DNA from: JBECKS01 sp964557005
GTDB taxonomy: Bacteria; Pseudomonadota; Gammaproteobacteria; Pseudomonadales; JBECKS01
NCBI GenBank assembly: GCA_964557005.1
Contig: CAZKYI010000004.1
Location: 156,734-220,733 of the forward strand
Reading direction: 5' to 3'
DNA length: 64,000 nt
The translations under genes were made by a program, and so were the position numbers. The notes beneath the pieces were generated by a model. It was not told where the DNA came from. It was given only the letters and a program-made list of their open reading frames with translations, and did not search any database. This document shows, piece by piece, positions 46,609-56,185 of the stretch (position 1 is its first letter; each line of letters starts with the position of its first letter).

Positions 46609-49600
46609 CTATGAAGCGAACTTCTGCTGTAACTGTTTGCTCATGGTGACCTGAGCACCCTGCATGCGTGCAAGCAACTCACCCTGTTCAGCATAAGCCA
46701 ATAAATCACAACACATTTTGTTATCGCTACTCTCTGTTACCATCAAACGGATAAAAAATGGCGTATCGGATTTCATTCGTTGAAATGGCTCGAAACTGTC
46801 AATACTTAAAGGCAGGCTCGGTAAATTTTTCTCCTGTTTTGCCCAAATCAAACAGGCTTGTAACAGTGCGTCCATCGCGAAATGATTGTGCGACTGCTCC
46901 ATAAATTGCCCCTGTTCAATCACACTGTAATTTGCACTACGCGCCTTGAATAAATATTCCTGTTCAGACACTGCGCAAAAACTTTCAATTAACTGCAAAC
47001 CTTTGCCATGAAACAAAGTACCATCGCGATAGGCTTTGCACGGTGTTGCTGACTGTTCAAACTGTGTCAGCTCTTCCTGTGTGAGTGCCTTCAAGGAAGC
47101 TGGCGCAACATTGGCCTTCATACTCAACACCACACTGGCACCGTAATGTGGAATCTGTTTACCGCCCTGCTCACTGTAAACAGTCGATTTCATGCACAAC
47201 TCATTTCCCGATTCGCTCACACTGAACTGCTCAAGCACCTGTGTCGCTTCAATACTTTCTTCACCTTTGGAAAAAGTCATGCCCTTGAATACTTTTTGCT
47301 GGCTAACACTTTTCAACGCATAGTCACTGAAACAGGCCAAAGCGCCTGTGCCATGCCAGTCAGTTGCACACACCATCGGTAACACAGCTTGCGCACCGAT
47401 GCGATGATCTTCAAGAAAGCGGTTTTCAGACAAGGTAATTTTCCTGCGCAAACTGAGTTTATCGGGAAATTTCAGACTTTTTTTTTGAGCCTCACCCGTT
47501 TCAGCTTTCGCTTCCATCGAGCTACCGACCAGCACCTGAACTGCATGGTTATTTTCTGCACCCAGATAATCTGCAAACACAGTCGAACCACCTGTAATGG
47601 AAATCAGTTCCACGCCTCGCGCTTCAAACATAAGTTTAAGTTGCGCGGTTACCATGCCACCTTCCCAAGGCCCCCAGTTAAAGCTCAGAGTGCGACAATT
47701 CGCCTGCTGCGCTTTTAACAACAAGGCCACCTTGTTCAGCACTTCGTTGGCCATTGCATAATCGGATTGACCCGGATTACCAAAAAATCCCGCCGCCGAA
47801 GAAAACAACACCAGATGTTGTAATTGATTCGGATTCACACAGGCAAACATGGAAGCCAAACCTGAAATTTTGGTATTAAACACCGCATCAAAATCTTGAG
47901 GCGTTTTCTGTTCAATCAATTTATCAGCAAGTACCCCTGCGCCATGAATAATTCCAGTGATGCTGCCCAATTCAGCTTCCGCATTTTTCAACACTTTTTT
48001 GAGTGCTTTTTGATCACACACATCACACGCAACATAAACAGCTTTGGCACCTGCAGCTTGCAGTTGTGTCAAAGTTGTTTTGATTTCACGTTGTGAAAGC
48101 ACAGGTTGAATAAAAGCAGCTACTTTTACAGGTGTGGGTTTGTCACCTGCCTGTTTTAACTGTGCAATCGCAGCTTGCTTTAATGCAGCTTCATCGGCAC
48201 AGCCAAGCGCCCACGCAGGCTCCTGCTCAGCCAGTGCAGAACGCCCCATCAAAATAAATTTACACTGATGACGTAAGGCAAGTTCCAGAATGCAACTCGC
48301 TGTTACACCTTTTGCACCACCACTCACCAAAAAAACAGAATCACTGTGAATGTGATGTGTGTTTTTATCGCCCTGTGCAGGTCGCTCCATCACTTCTTCA
48401 AGCTCCAGAGTAAAACGGCCTTGTTTGGAAAGTGCCACTTCAACCAGATGACGATTGGCATCGTGATTTTCTGCCAACAAGCGTTGCGCGACTTCACTGG
48501 CAGGAATCGCAACATCTATATCAAGTGCTCTACAAAAAACATCTGGCCATTCCTGTCGCAGTGTTTTACACAACGCAAACAGTGCGCCACTCATTGCATC
48601 AAAGATTTTCGGTTTTTCTGCATAACCCAAAGCACCATCCAGATGTGCCACACACATAAACGCATTACGACTACCTGCATCCACCTGATTCAAACTGTTT
48701 TTCAGGTGCTTGGCCAACAGGAATACATGACGCAGCACTTGCGCGCGTTCATCACTCAAGGCAAGGCTTTGTTTGGCAGAGCTTTTTAATACCGCATCGA
48801 GATAAATCAAAGTCGCTGTTGCGCCAGTTTGTGCTTCAATTTTTTGAAGGGTTTGTGCAAGTTCGCTTTCATCAAAGCTGTTCAAGTTTTCATAACGACA
48901 CTGTGGCAGTTTTGCAGCCGATTTATGCAAGGCAATACCAGCAAAACTTAACACGCTCACCTTCCATGACATTTCCTGATACGCCTTCACCACTTCGGCG
49001 GTTAATTCACTGCCATCATTCACAATAATGCAGGAACGATGTTCAGGTACCGTACTTAATAAATGCTCAGGCTGAGCCAGTGTTTTCAATTTGACCGTAG
49101 CACGCGCAGGTTTGAGTGTGGCATGGCTAACAGAAGATGTAGTATGACTGGCAAGCGCCACCACATTATTGGTGTGCTGCTCATGCGCAGCTTCTACTGG
49201 AGATGTTGAAACACCACTCACCTGTGCTTTCATATAATTCACAATTTCAGCCAGTGTTCTTAATTCCGCTAATGCTTCCGGATCAAGCTCAGGCAATTCA
49301 GGGTGCAATTCCTGAATTGTGCCGAGAATTTCAACACGCTTGATCGAATCAATCCCCAAATCCGCTTCCATATCCATATCGAGTTCCAGCATTTCCTGTG
49401 GATAGCCTGTTTTTTCTGCTACTACACTCAGCATCGCCTGCGTCAGATTTGTTAAATCTACGGTACTGGCAGTCGCTGTCTTCACAGCAACTGGTGATGC
49501 AGCAACAGCCACAGGCACCGATGCAGGTGCAGACTGCTCCATATAATGAATAATTTCAGCCAATGTTCTAAGTTCAGCCAGAGCTTCAGGATTCAATTCA

Positions 49601-52600
49601 GGTAATTCAGGAAATAATTCCTGCACCGTGCCGAGAATTTCCACACGCTTGATCGAATCAATCCCCAAGTCGGCTTCCATATCCATGTCGAGTTCCAACA
49701 TTTCAATCGGATAACCTGTTTTATCAGCGACCACTTCCAGCATGCTCTGTTTCACTTTGGAAATATCAAACGCCGTGTTTGAAGCAGTTGCCTGCACAGC
49801 AACCAGTGCGGGTGCAGTCGATGCAGAAGCAGCGGTTGTTTGTGTCGGTGCTTGCGACTGAATGTACTGAACAACTTGTTGCAAGGTACGCAGTTCTGAA
49901 AGTGCTTCCGCATCCAGTTCAGGCAATTCAGGATGTGCTTCCTGAATCGTGCCCAGAATTTCCACGCGCTTGATCGAATCAATACCCAAATCGGCTTCCA
50001 TATCCATTTCGAGTTCGAGCATTTCCTGCGGATAGCCTGTTTTTTCTGCAACTACGCTGAGCATTTCTTTGGTCAGGCTTTCAAGATTCATACCCGATGC
50101 CACAGGTGCTGGTACAGGCGTTGGTATTGCAACTTTATTTTCTACTACAGCTACGGGTGCAGGTGGTTTTGAAACCACAGGATTTCTCGCCACCGCAGCA
50201 ACTTGTACAGGTGGCACAGACTGGCCACCTGTGAGCAAGGAATAATGCTCACTCATAATTTTCAGGCTGGCTTGTGAAGCTTGCGCTTGCTGATTGAGGA
50301 AACTTTCATGCACGCGAATTGTGCTTTGATGTTGCTCGTTAAATGCAGCCAGACTCTTTTCAATACTTTCAGGTAGTACGAAATCCGGATTCGCTTTCAT
50401 CAAGTCGGTAATTTGCGTGAGCAAATTCTGGAAACTCTCAACATACTGTGCAGGGTTTTCGAGATACTTTTCATGCACACGCAAGGTTTCACTTTGCAAG
50501 GCATAAAATGGATCGAGATTGATTTCTGCATGCACACTGTTTGCCACAGGTGCTACACCATTTGATACAGTCTGAACCACAGATACCTCCTTAACAGTTT
50601 GCAAAGTAAAGCCATCACCCAGTGCATCAGTAAAGGCTTTGCGTGTTTTTTCGCTCACATAAGCCGCGCCAGATACTTTGATATTGAGCGGGCTGGTTTT
50701 TTGCGTGGCATGTTCCACTCTTGGTGCTGCATACGGATCAAGATTGGCAAGCGGCATGCCCAGCACCGCCAGTTTTGCGGCGAGTAGTTTTAACTGGCTG
50801 TCTGCATTTTTGTTGGGTGCAGGATTCACCGACAGCGTGACAACATCTGGCTTGTTTTCGAGAATGTTATCGCACAATTTGGCCAAAACATTTTTCGGGC
50901 CAAACTCTACAAAAATTCTTCCACCATCCTGATAAATGTTTTCAATTTCATCTCTGAACTGAACAGAATTTAAAATATGGTTTTTCAAGGCAGCTTTAAT
51001 TTTGTCGCCTGAACTTTCGTGCGCCTTGCCTGTGCCATTGGCATACACCTTGATGGCCGGTTTTGAAAATTTCACTTGCTCAATCGCTTTGGCAAACGGT
51101 GCCTGTGCGTGTGCAACCAGTTCGGTATGAAACGCGGCCGATACCGGCAGTTGAATGGTTTTCAGCCCTGCACTTTTCAAATCCTCTTGTGCATTGGCAA
51201 GCGCCTGTTTTTTACCTGCAATCACTACTTGTGCATTGGAATTAAAATTGGCAATTTTTATATCGCCATGTTTTTTCAAAACATTTTCGAGTGCTGAAAT
51301 ATCGCCACTCACTGCCATCATGCTGCCTGCATCAAAGTTTTTATCTTCGGGCGCTGCCATTGCTGCACCACGCGATTTTGCCAAAAAGTAAAAATCTTCT
51401 TCACTATACACACCAGCTGCCCACAATGCGGTTAACTCACCAAAACTGTGCCCTGCGGTGAAATCGGCTTTAAAACCTGCATTGTGCAACACCGTGTAGG
51501 CACTTGTGCTAAACACACCAATCGCTGGTTGTGCATGTTGTGTGAGTTGTAATTGCGCTTCCTGCGCTTTTTTATCCTCTGCATTGAATGCCGCAATCGG
51601 GTAAATAATATCGCTCAAACGCGCTTTGCCATCGGCAACAAACAATGAATCCAGTGCTGCAATGCCTGCACGAAATTCAGGAAAATTTTGTGCCAGTGCA
51701 TCGCCCATGCGCACATATTGCGAACCTTGCCCCGGGAACAAGGCAACTACTTTTCCCGCAAAATCTGTTGCCTTGGTAGCAAAACTGATGCCTTGTGGTA
51801 ATTCCCAATTTTGCGTATCGGCTTTTTCTTTCAAGGTGTTAATTGCCAATGCAAGTTGCGCTTTTGCAACTGAGGCTTCATTGGAAACAAATGCCAAACG
51901 CGCATCTGTTGCAGGAATGGATTTAAGCGCTGTTTGCTCAATAAATTGCTGATACAACACAGGGCTTTCAGATTCACCTAAAGCAGCAAGCATGCTTTCA
52001 CACTGTGCAAGCAAAGCTTTGGCATCGGCTGCATGAAGTAAATGCACCTGATCCACATGCTTGATTCGGCTGCCAACACTCAATTCTTTTTGATATTCCT
52101 CCAGCACAAAATGGAAGTTGGTTCCACCAAAGCCGAAAGCACTCACCGCCGCACGACGCGGACTGCCATCTAAGGCGGGTAGCCAGGGGCGTGTTTCGGC
52201 ATTGATATAAAAAGGTGAATCTTCAATACCCAGTTTTGGATTGGGCGTTTTAACACTGGCGGTCGGCGGCAACACCTTGTGATGTAAAGCCAGAGCACAT
52301 TTTATAAAACCTGCTGCACCAGCCGCCGCTTTTAGATGACCAATTTGTGATTTCACACTGCCCAATGCAATGTGTTGTTTTTCGGTATTGTTTTCAGAAA
52401 ATACCATTTTGAGTGAATTGAATTCTGCAACATCACCCGCTGCGGTACCTGTGCCATGCGCCTCTATCAAGCCCACAGTTTTAGGTTCAAAACCTGCCTG
52501 CTCATACGCGCGTGTTAATGCTTTGGCCTGACCTTCGGATCGAGGTGCATAAATACTTTTAAAACGACCATCGGAAGACGAGCCTACGCCTTTAATCAGC

Positions 52601-53490
52601 GCATAAATTCTGTCGCCATCGCGCTCGGCATCTGCCAGACGTTTCAGCGCCACCATGCCAATGCCTTCGCCCACCATCATACCGTTCGATTCAGCATCAA
52701 AAGGTTTGATAAATTCCGCAGGTGTAAATGCAGGCGTTTTACTGAAACTCATATACATAAAAATAGAGTTATCGGTACACGAGCCACCTGTAATCATTAA
52801 ATCGCTGTTACCCAACACCAGTTCATTCACTGCCATTTTTATGGCACTGAGTGAACTCGCGCACGCGGCATCTACCACCGAATTCATGCCGCCAAAATTG
52901 AAGCGATTGGCAATACGCCCTGCAATCACATTGCCGAGCAAACCCGGAAAAGAATTTTCTTCCCAGGGCACAAAGGCTTTTTTGTATTTTTCGATAATGG
53001 TTTGCCGTTGCGCATCGGCCACACCCGCATTGGCAAGCACTTTATCAATCACGGGATATTGCAAGCGTGCGGTGAGTGCGGCACTTAATTTCTGGCCTCC
53101 ACCAATGCCCAGGGTAATGCCGATACGATCATGGTTATAGTCTTCCTCACCATGTATGCCCGAATCGGCAAGCACATCTTTGGCCACTACCAGACCTAAC
53201 AACTGGCTCACATCGGTTACTTCAAGAATGTTGGGTGGCAAACCATATTCCAGCGGATTAAATTCAATATCAGGAATGAAAGCACCGCGTTTGCAGTAGG
53301 TTTTATCGGGTGTCAGGGGATTGGCATCGTAATAATCGTCTATCGACCAACGATCAGCAGGCACATCGACGATACTCACCAGACGTTCCACGATGTTATC
53401 CCAATAACTGCTTAAATCTTTTGCATCAGGCATCAAACTGGCCATGCCGACTACTGCGATTGGGTTGTCACCTAACTTGAAGTTTTTCAT
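46609..53490 (-). CDS. pfaA: Polyunsaturated fatty acid synthase PfaA (KS-MAT-3xACP-KR-DH-like)
   Basis: 2293 residues from the ATG at 53490 (GAGAAAG upstream; a TTG eight codons earlier is less likely). KS (1-470): Cys210 in DAACASSL, His in EAHGTGTAAGD and KSQIGHLKAA. Malonyl transferase (about 580-860): FPGQGSQYVRMG, Ser682 in AGHSFGE, His in AAFHTELV. Three tandem ACPs with phosphopantetheine serines 1172, 1279 and 1382, each in LGIDSIKRVEILG. Ketoreductase (about 1710-1950): SGGAKGVTA, SSAAGFFGNPGQSDYAMAN. C-terminal polyketide-type dehydratase-like domain (about 2010-2290) with His in LEDHRIGAQAVLP and Asp in AMDALLQAC. First synthase subunit of the operon. Most marine PfaA proteins carry five or six ACPs; three is low. 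Confidence 0.96.
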   Translation of the reverse strand: MKNFKLGDNPIAVVGMASLMPDAKDLSSYWDNIVERLVSIVDVPADRWSIDDYYDANPLTPDKTYCKRGAFIPDIEFNPLEYGLPPNILEVTDVSQLLGLVVAKDVLADSGIHGEEDYNHDRIGITLGIGGGQKLSAALTARLQYPVIDKVLANAGVADAQRQTIIEKYKKAFVPWEENSFPGLLGNVIAGRIANRFNFGGMNSVVDAACASSLSAIKMAVNELVLGNSDLMITGGSCTDNSIFMYMSFSKTPAFTPAEFIKPFDAESNGMMVGEGIGMVALKRLADAERDGDRIYALIKGVGSSSDGRFKSIYAPRSEGQAKALTRAYEQAGFEPKTVGLIEAHGTGTAAGDVAEFNSLKMVFSENNTEKQHIALGSVKSQIGHLKAAAGAAGFIKCALALHHKVLPPTASVKTPNPKLGIEDSPFYINAETRPWLPALDGSPRRAAVSAFGFGGTNFHFVLEEYQKELSVGSRIKHVDQVHLLHAADAKALLAQCESMLAALGESESPVLYQQFIEQTALKSIPATDARLAFVSNEASVAKAQLALAINTLKEKADTQNWELPQGISFATKATDFAGKVVALFPGQGSQYVRMGDALAQNFPEFRAGIAALDSLFVADGKARLSDIIYPIAAFNAEDKKAQEAQLQLTQHAQPAIGVFSTSAYTVLHNAGFKADFTAGHSFGELTALWAAGVYSEEDFYFLAKSRGAAMAAPEDKNFDAGSMMAVSGDISALENVLKKHGDIKIANFNSNAQVVIAGKKQALANAQEDLKSAGLKTIQLPVSAAFHTELVAHAQAPFAKAIEQVKFSKPAIKVYANGTGKAHESSGDKIKAALKNHILNSVQFRDEIENIYQDGGRIFVEFGPKNVLAKLCDNILENKPDVVTLSVNPAPNKNADSQLKLLAAKLAVLGMPLANLDPYAAPRVEHATQKTSPLNIKVSGAAYVSEKTRKAFTDALGDGFTLQTVKEVSVVQTVSNGVAPVANSVHAEINLDPFYALQSETLRVHEKYLENPAQYVESFQNLLTQITDLMKANPDFVLPESIEKSLAAFNEQHQSTIRVHESFLNQQAQASQASLKIMSEHYSLLTGGQSVPPVQVAAVARNPVVSKPPAPVAVVENKVAIPTPVPAPVASGMNLESLTKEMLSVVAEKTGYPQEMLELEMDMEADLGIDSIKRVEILGTIQEAHPELPELDAEALSELRTLQQVVQYIQSQAPTQTTAASASTAPALVAVQATASNTAFDISKVKQSMLEVVADKTGYPIEMLELDMDMEADLGIDSIKRVEILGTVQELFPELPELNPEALAELRTLAEIIHYMEQSAPASVPVAVAASPVAVKTATASTVDLTNLTQAMLSVVAEKTGYPQEMLELDMDMEADLGIDSIKRVEILGTIQELHPELPELDPEALAELRTLAEIVNYMKAQVSGVSTSPVEAAHEQHTNNVVALASHTTSSVSHATLKPARATVKLKTLAQPEHLLSTVPEHRSCIIVNDGSELTAEVVKAYQEMSWKVSVLSFAGIALHKSAAKLPQCRYENLNSFDESELAQTLQKIEAQTGATATLIYLDAVLKSSAKQSLALSDERAQVLRHVFLLAKHLKNSLNQVDAGSRNAFMCVAHLDGALGYAEKPKIFDAMSGALFALCKTLRQEWPDVFCRALDIDVAIPASEVAQRLLAENHDANRHLVEVALSKQGRFTLELEEVMERPAQGDKNTHHIHSDSVFLVSGGAKGVTASCILELALRHQCKFILMGRSALAEQEPAWALGCADEAALKQAAIAQLKQAGDKPTPVKVAAFIQPVLSQREIKTTLTQLQAAGAKAVYVACDVCDQKALKKVLKNAEAELGSITGIIHGAGVLADKLIEQKTPQDFDAVFNTKISGLASMFACVNPNQLQHLVLFSSAAGFFGNPGQSDYAMANEVLNKVALLLKAQQANCRTLSFNWGPWEGGMVTAQLKLMFEARGVELISITGGSTVFADYLGAENNHAVQVLVGSSMEAKAETGEAQKKSLKFPDKLSLRRKITLSENRFLEDHRIGAQAVLPMVCATDWHGTGALACFSDYALKSVSQQKVFKGMTFSKGEESIEATQVLEQFSVSESGNELCMKSTVYSEQGGKQIPHYGASVVLSMKANVAPASLKALTQEELTQFEQSATPCKAYRDGTLFHGKGLQLIESFCAVSEQEYLFKARSANYSVIEQGQFMEQSHNHFAMDALLQACLIWAKQEKNLPSLPLSIDSFEPFQRMKSDTPFFIRLMVTESSDNKMCCDLLAYAEQGELLARMQGAQVTMSKQLQQKFAS
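49225..50085 (-). repeat. Three tandem ACP-coding repeats in pfaA
   Basis: Three units encode near-identical 70-residue ACPs, with active serine codons at 49975-49977, 49654-49656 and 49345-49347. Ala/Pro/Thr-rich linkers separate them. DNA around each DSIKRVEILG motif is almost the same, pointing to recent tandem copying or gene conversion. Confidence 0.92.
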
Positions 53491-53521
53491 ATGCTTTCTC
53501 GTTGTTATTACCAAATTAAAA

Positions 53522-54235
53522 TTAATTTCTTAACAAAATGCTGCCGTACTTTTCCATAAACTGTTTCAGGTTTCCCGCCAATACTTTCTGCACGCTAAAC
53601 GGCGCTTCATTTAATACCACCTGAATGTAGCGAGCTGCTGCATCGGCGGTTTTATCCTTGTAAATATCCACATAAACCCAGCGCACTTCGGGATCCAGCC
53701 CGACAAACAAATACATGCCTTGTTCGCCTTCAAAATCCGGCAAACGGCTCACCGATACATGCACAAAATCCGGCAGGTAATCCTTGTAAGGATTTTGCAT
53801 GCGCCCCGCTTCATCGGCTTCGGGCTGCAAACCTTTCAAACGCGATACACCATTTCTGCGCAAGCAGCGATCCAGAGCAGAACGACTGATGTCTGCGTTG
53901 ATGTATTCACGCGTGACCTGCAACAAGTGATCGAGCGGCAGCAATAAATGTTTGCGCAGCTCTACCACTACATGCTCCTGCAAGGGGCTTAAAGTGCTGC
54001 TGATGGTTTTGGGGCGATGGCTTTGATCCTCAACACTTTCGCGCTTGCGCCACTTGCGCACGGTAGCTTCCGAAATATTGAGAATGCGCGACAGCTCACT
54101 GCTGCTGAGCTCTGAATGCTGAATAAACTCACGCATTTCAGGTGTAGTGGTGGCATTGGCATGCAAGCGCTTCTCTTCGCTCTCATGCGTCATCGCGTTA
54201 ATCGGTTGTATGTATTGCAGTGGTTTTTCTGACAT
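53522..54235 (-). CDS. pfaR: PfaR-like regulator derived from an IS481-type transposase
   Basis: 237 residues. Helix-turn-helix region (about 35-65: LSSSELSRILNISEATVRKW), a second HTH-like region (about 75-130), then part of a retroviral-integrase fold (about 155-225). In IS481-type transposases the first catalytic Asp sits in HVDVxxLP. Here the stretch reads HVSVSRLP (Ser161). The second sits in LTDNG. Here it is LAGNL (Gly221). The protein ends 16 residues later, before the third acidic residue. Transposition is therefore not expected and DNA binding is. Position as first gene of pfaR-A-B-C-D matches the known activator PfaR. The stop is 31 bases before the pfaA ATG. Confidence 0.85.
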   Translation of the reverse strand: MSEKPLQYIQPINAMTHESEEKRLHANATTTPEMREFIQHSELSSSELSRILNISEATVRKWRKRESVEDQSHRPKTISSTLSPLQEHVVVELRKHLLLPLDHLLQVTREYINADISRSALDRCLRRNGVSRLKGLQPEADEAGRMQNPYKDYLPDFVHVSVSRLPDFEGEQGMYLFVGLDPEVRWVYVDIYKDKTADAAARYIQVVLNEAPFSVQKVLAGNLKQFMEKYGSILLRN

Positions 54236-54350
54236 CGCTACTGTTTATTATTGTTGTGATGCTGTCAGGCATTCGTGAGTGAGCGACTATAACCAAAGAA
54301 TGCAAAACAATCACGCGGGATTTTTATTTTTTATTGATTGGTTTTGTTAG

Positions 54351-54393
54351 ATTATATCCTGTAATTTCAATAACTTAGTATAGAAATTGAAAT
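54351..54393 (-). promoter_or_regulatory. Candidate pfaR operon promoter with inverted repeat over the -35 region
   Basis: On the minus strand a perfect TATAAT lies at 54356-54351, but the hexamer 17 bases upstream (ACTAAG) is far from TTGACA. An inverted repeat, ATTTCAAT at 54364-54371 and ATTGAAAT at 54386-54393 with a 14-base spacer, covers that -35 position. This is the layout of an activator-dependent promoter. It would give a leader of about 110 bases for pfaR. The 304-base intergenic stretch also has to serve pfaE; no clear promoter was seen for that gene. Confidence 0.4.
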
Positions 54394-54539
54394 ATGTTAC
54401 CAAATGTCCCATAGCCTACTATCTGGTGGGATTGTTGTTTTTGCCATTCCACTTCAATTAAAAGCGCCAAGCATTTGATTTTATTGAACTCCTTAGAGAC
54501 CAGGGCTAAGCTGCCTGTTCCAAAGCTCAAGCTCGTACC

Positions 54540-55313
54540 ATGCAATCCATTCCCCGACAAATCAGTGAAAACGAAGTGCATCTCTGGCTATGTACGCCTG
54601 AACAAATCACTGAACCGCTGCTGCTCAACCAGTACAAGCGCTGGCTCACCGCAGAAGAAGATCACAAACGCCTGCGCTATCGCTTTGAAAAACATCAGCA
54701 TCAATACCTGATTACCCGCGCCCTGATTCGCAGCACCCTCAGCCATTACATACCAGATACCCCGCCGCAAGATTGGCGTTTTGAACTCAATCACTGGGGC
54801 AAGCCGACGCTGATGAGCATGCAAAATCCACACGGACTGGTATTTAATTTGAGCCATGCTGATGGCCTGATTGTGTGTGCGGTGACACAAAATCATGCGT
54901 TAGGTGTGGATGTGGAAAATGTCACCCGTGATGGCGAGACCATTAAAATCGCCGACCGATATTTTTCCCCGCAGGAATATCAGGCACTGATTGCACTGCC
55001 CGAACATTTACAAAATGATCGCTTTTTTGATTTATGGACACTCAAGGAAAGTTACATCAAAGCCTGCGGCAAGGGCTTGGCCATTCCACTTGATGAATTC
55101 AGTTTTGCTTTTCCTGCCGATGTTCCTGCCCTGACAAACATCACGCTGCACACCGAAGCCGCCAGAGAAGATAACCCAGAGTTGTGGCGGTTCTGGAATT
55201 GGTATTTTTCAGAAACCCATAGAATTTCACTGGGTGTGAAAGTTGAACCTGCGTTTCAAAATAATTTGAGCAATATTGAAGTGCTCACCAATCACCGTAT
55301 ACCGATGATATAA
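54540..55313 (+). CDS. pfaE: 4'-phosphopantetheinyl transferase PfaE
   Basis: 257 residues, Sfp/AcpT-type. LGVDVENV (magnesium-binding Asp) and FFDLWTLKESYIKACGKGL (the WxxKEAxxK-type motif) are the family signature, and FNLSHADGLIV precedes them. It transfers phosphopantetheine from CoA to the serines of the three PfaA ACPs, which is needed for PUFA synthesis. Divergent from pfaR across 304 bases, completing the pfa set. No obvious Shine-Dalgarno precedes the ATG. Confidence 0.93.
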   Translation: MQSIPRQISENEVHLWLCTPEQITEPLLLNQYKRWLTAEEDHKRLRYRFEKHQHQYLITRALIRSTLSHYIPDTPPQDWRFELNHWGKPTLMSMQNPHGLVFNLSHADGLIVCAVTQNHALGVDVENVTRDGETIKIADRYFSPQEYQALIALPEHLQNDRFFDLWTLKESYIKACGKGLAIPLDEFSFAFPADVPALTNITLHTEAAREDNPELWRFWNWYFSETHRISLGVKVEPAFQNNLSNIEVLTNHRIPMI

Positions 55314-55338
55314 GCCGCCGAATAGACAAGAAATTGAT

Positions 55339-56133
55339 ATGCAAAAAACGACATTTAAAATAACAAAAATGGACTGTCCGTCTGAAGAACAAATGATTCG
55401 GATGAAACTTGACGATTTGACAAATATTCAATCATTAGAATTTGACATACCTAACCGACTTCTACACGTTTTTCATATAGACAATAATGAACAAATTTTT
55501 CATCGGCTTGACACATTAAAATTTGACACTTCAATTCTTTCGACTGTTTCGGTTGACAATTTCATAACAACTGACAATCAAAATGACGAAAGGAAAACCT
55601 TATGGACTGTTTTAATAATAAATTTTTTGTTTTTCGCCATTGAAATTGTAACGGGGTTTATATCGAGCTCAATGGGCTTGGTTGCCGACAGTTTAGATAT
55701 GTTGGCTGACAGTATTGTTTATGGACTTGCATTAATCGCTGTTGGTGGAACAGTAGTCACAAAAAAGAATATCGCCAAATTTGCGGGATATTTCCAAATC
55801 ATTCTTGCTGTAATTGGTTTGATAGAGGTAATCAGGCGGTTTATTGGAATTGAGGAAATGCCAGATTTTCAAACAATGATTTTTGTGTCGATTTTAGCAT
55901 TAATTGCGAACATTATTTGCCTGTATTTATTACAAAAGAGAAAAAGCAAAGAAGCCCACATGCAGGCAAGTATGATTTTTACATCAAACGACATCATCAT
56001 AAATTTGGGAGTAATTACTGCTGGACTTTTAGTTAATTGGCTCAATTCAGGTTATCCCGACTTGATTATTGGAGCAGTTGTATTCGTCATTGTGGCGAGA
56101 GGAGCTTACGGAATTTTACAACTATCAAAATAA
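55339..56133 (+). CDS. Cation diffusion facilitator with N-terminal HMA-like domain, probably acquired
   Basis: 264 residues. An N-terminal heavy-metal-associated-like stretch (residues 4-70, KMDCPSEEQMIR, one cysteine only) precedes a CDF-type transporter core with about six helices. SMGLVADSLDMLADS carries the metal-site aspartates and MIFTSNDIIINLG the second site. It would export divalent metals. The gene is visibly richer in A+T, with heavy TTT, AAT and GAC use, than its neighbours, and the domain combination is common in Bacteroidota. Transfer from that phylum is inferred. It follows pfaE by 25 bases but probably has nothing to do with PUFA. Confidence 0.8.
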   Translation: MQKTTFKITKMDCPSEEQMIRMKLDDLTNIQSLEFDIPNRLLHVFHIDNNEQIFHRLDTLKFDTSILSTVSVDNFITTDNQNDERKTLWTVLIINFLFFAIEIVTGFISSSMGLVADSLDMLADSIVYGLALIAVGGTVVTKKNIAKFAGYFQIILAVIGLIEVIRRFIGIEEMPDFQTMIFVSILALIANIICLYLLQKRKSKEAHMQASMIFTSNDIIINLGVITAGLLVNWLNSGYPDLIIGAVVFVIVARGAYGILQLSK

Positions 56134-56185
56134 AACCCGCTGGATACCCACAGCCCTTGGCGTAAAAATCACATGGATCTGATTG

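Noticed and set aside
53522..54235. An active insertion sequence upstream of pfaA
   Set aside because: No terminal inverted repeats or target duplication were seen, the catalytic aspartates are missing, and the gene is in the fixed pfaR position.
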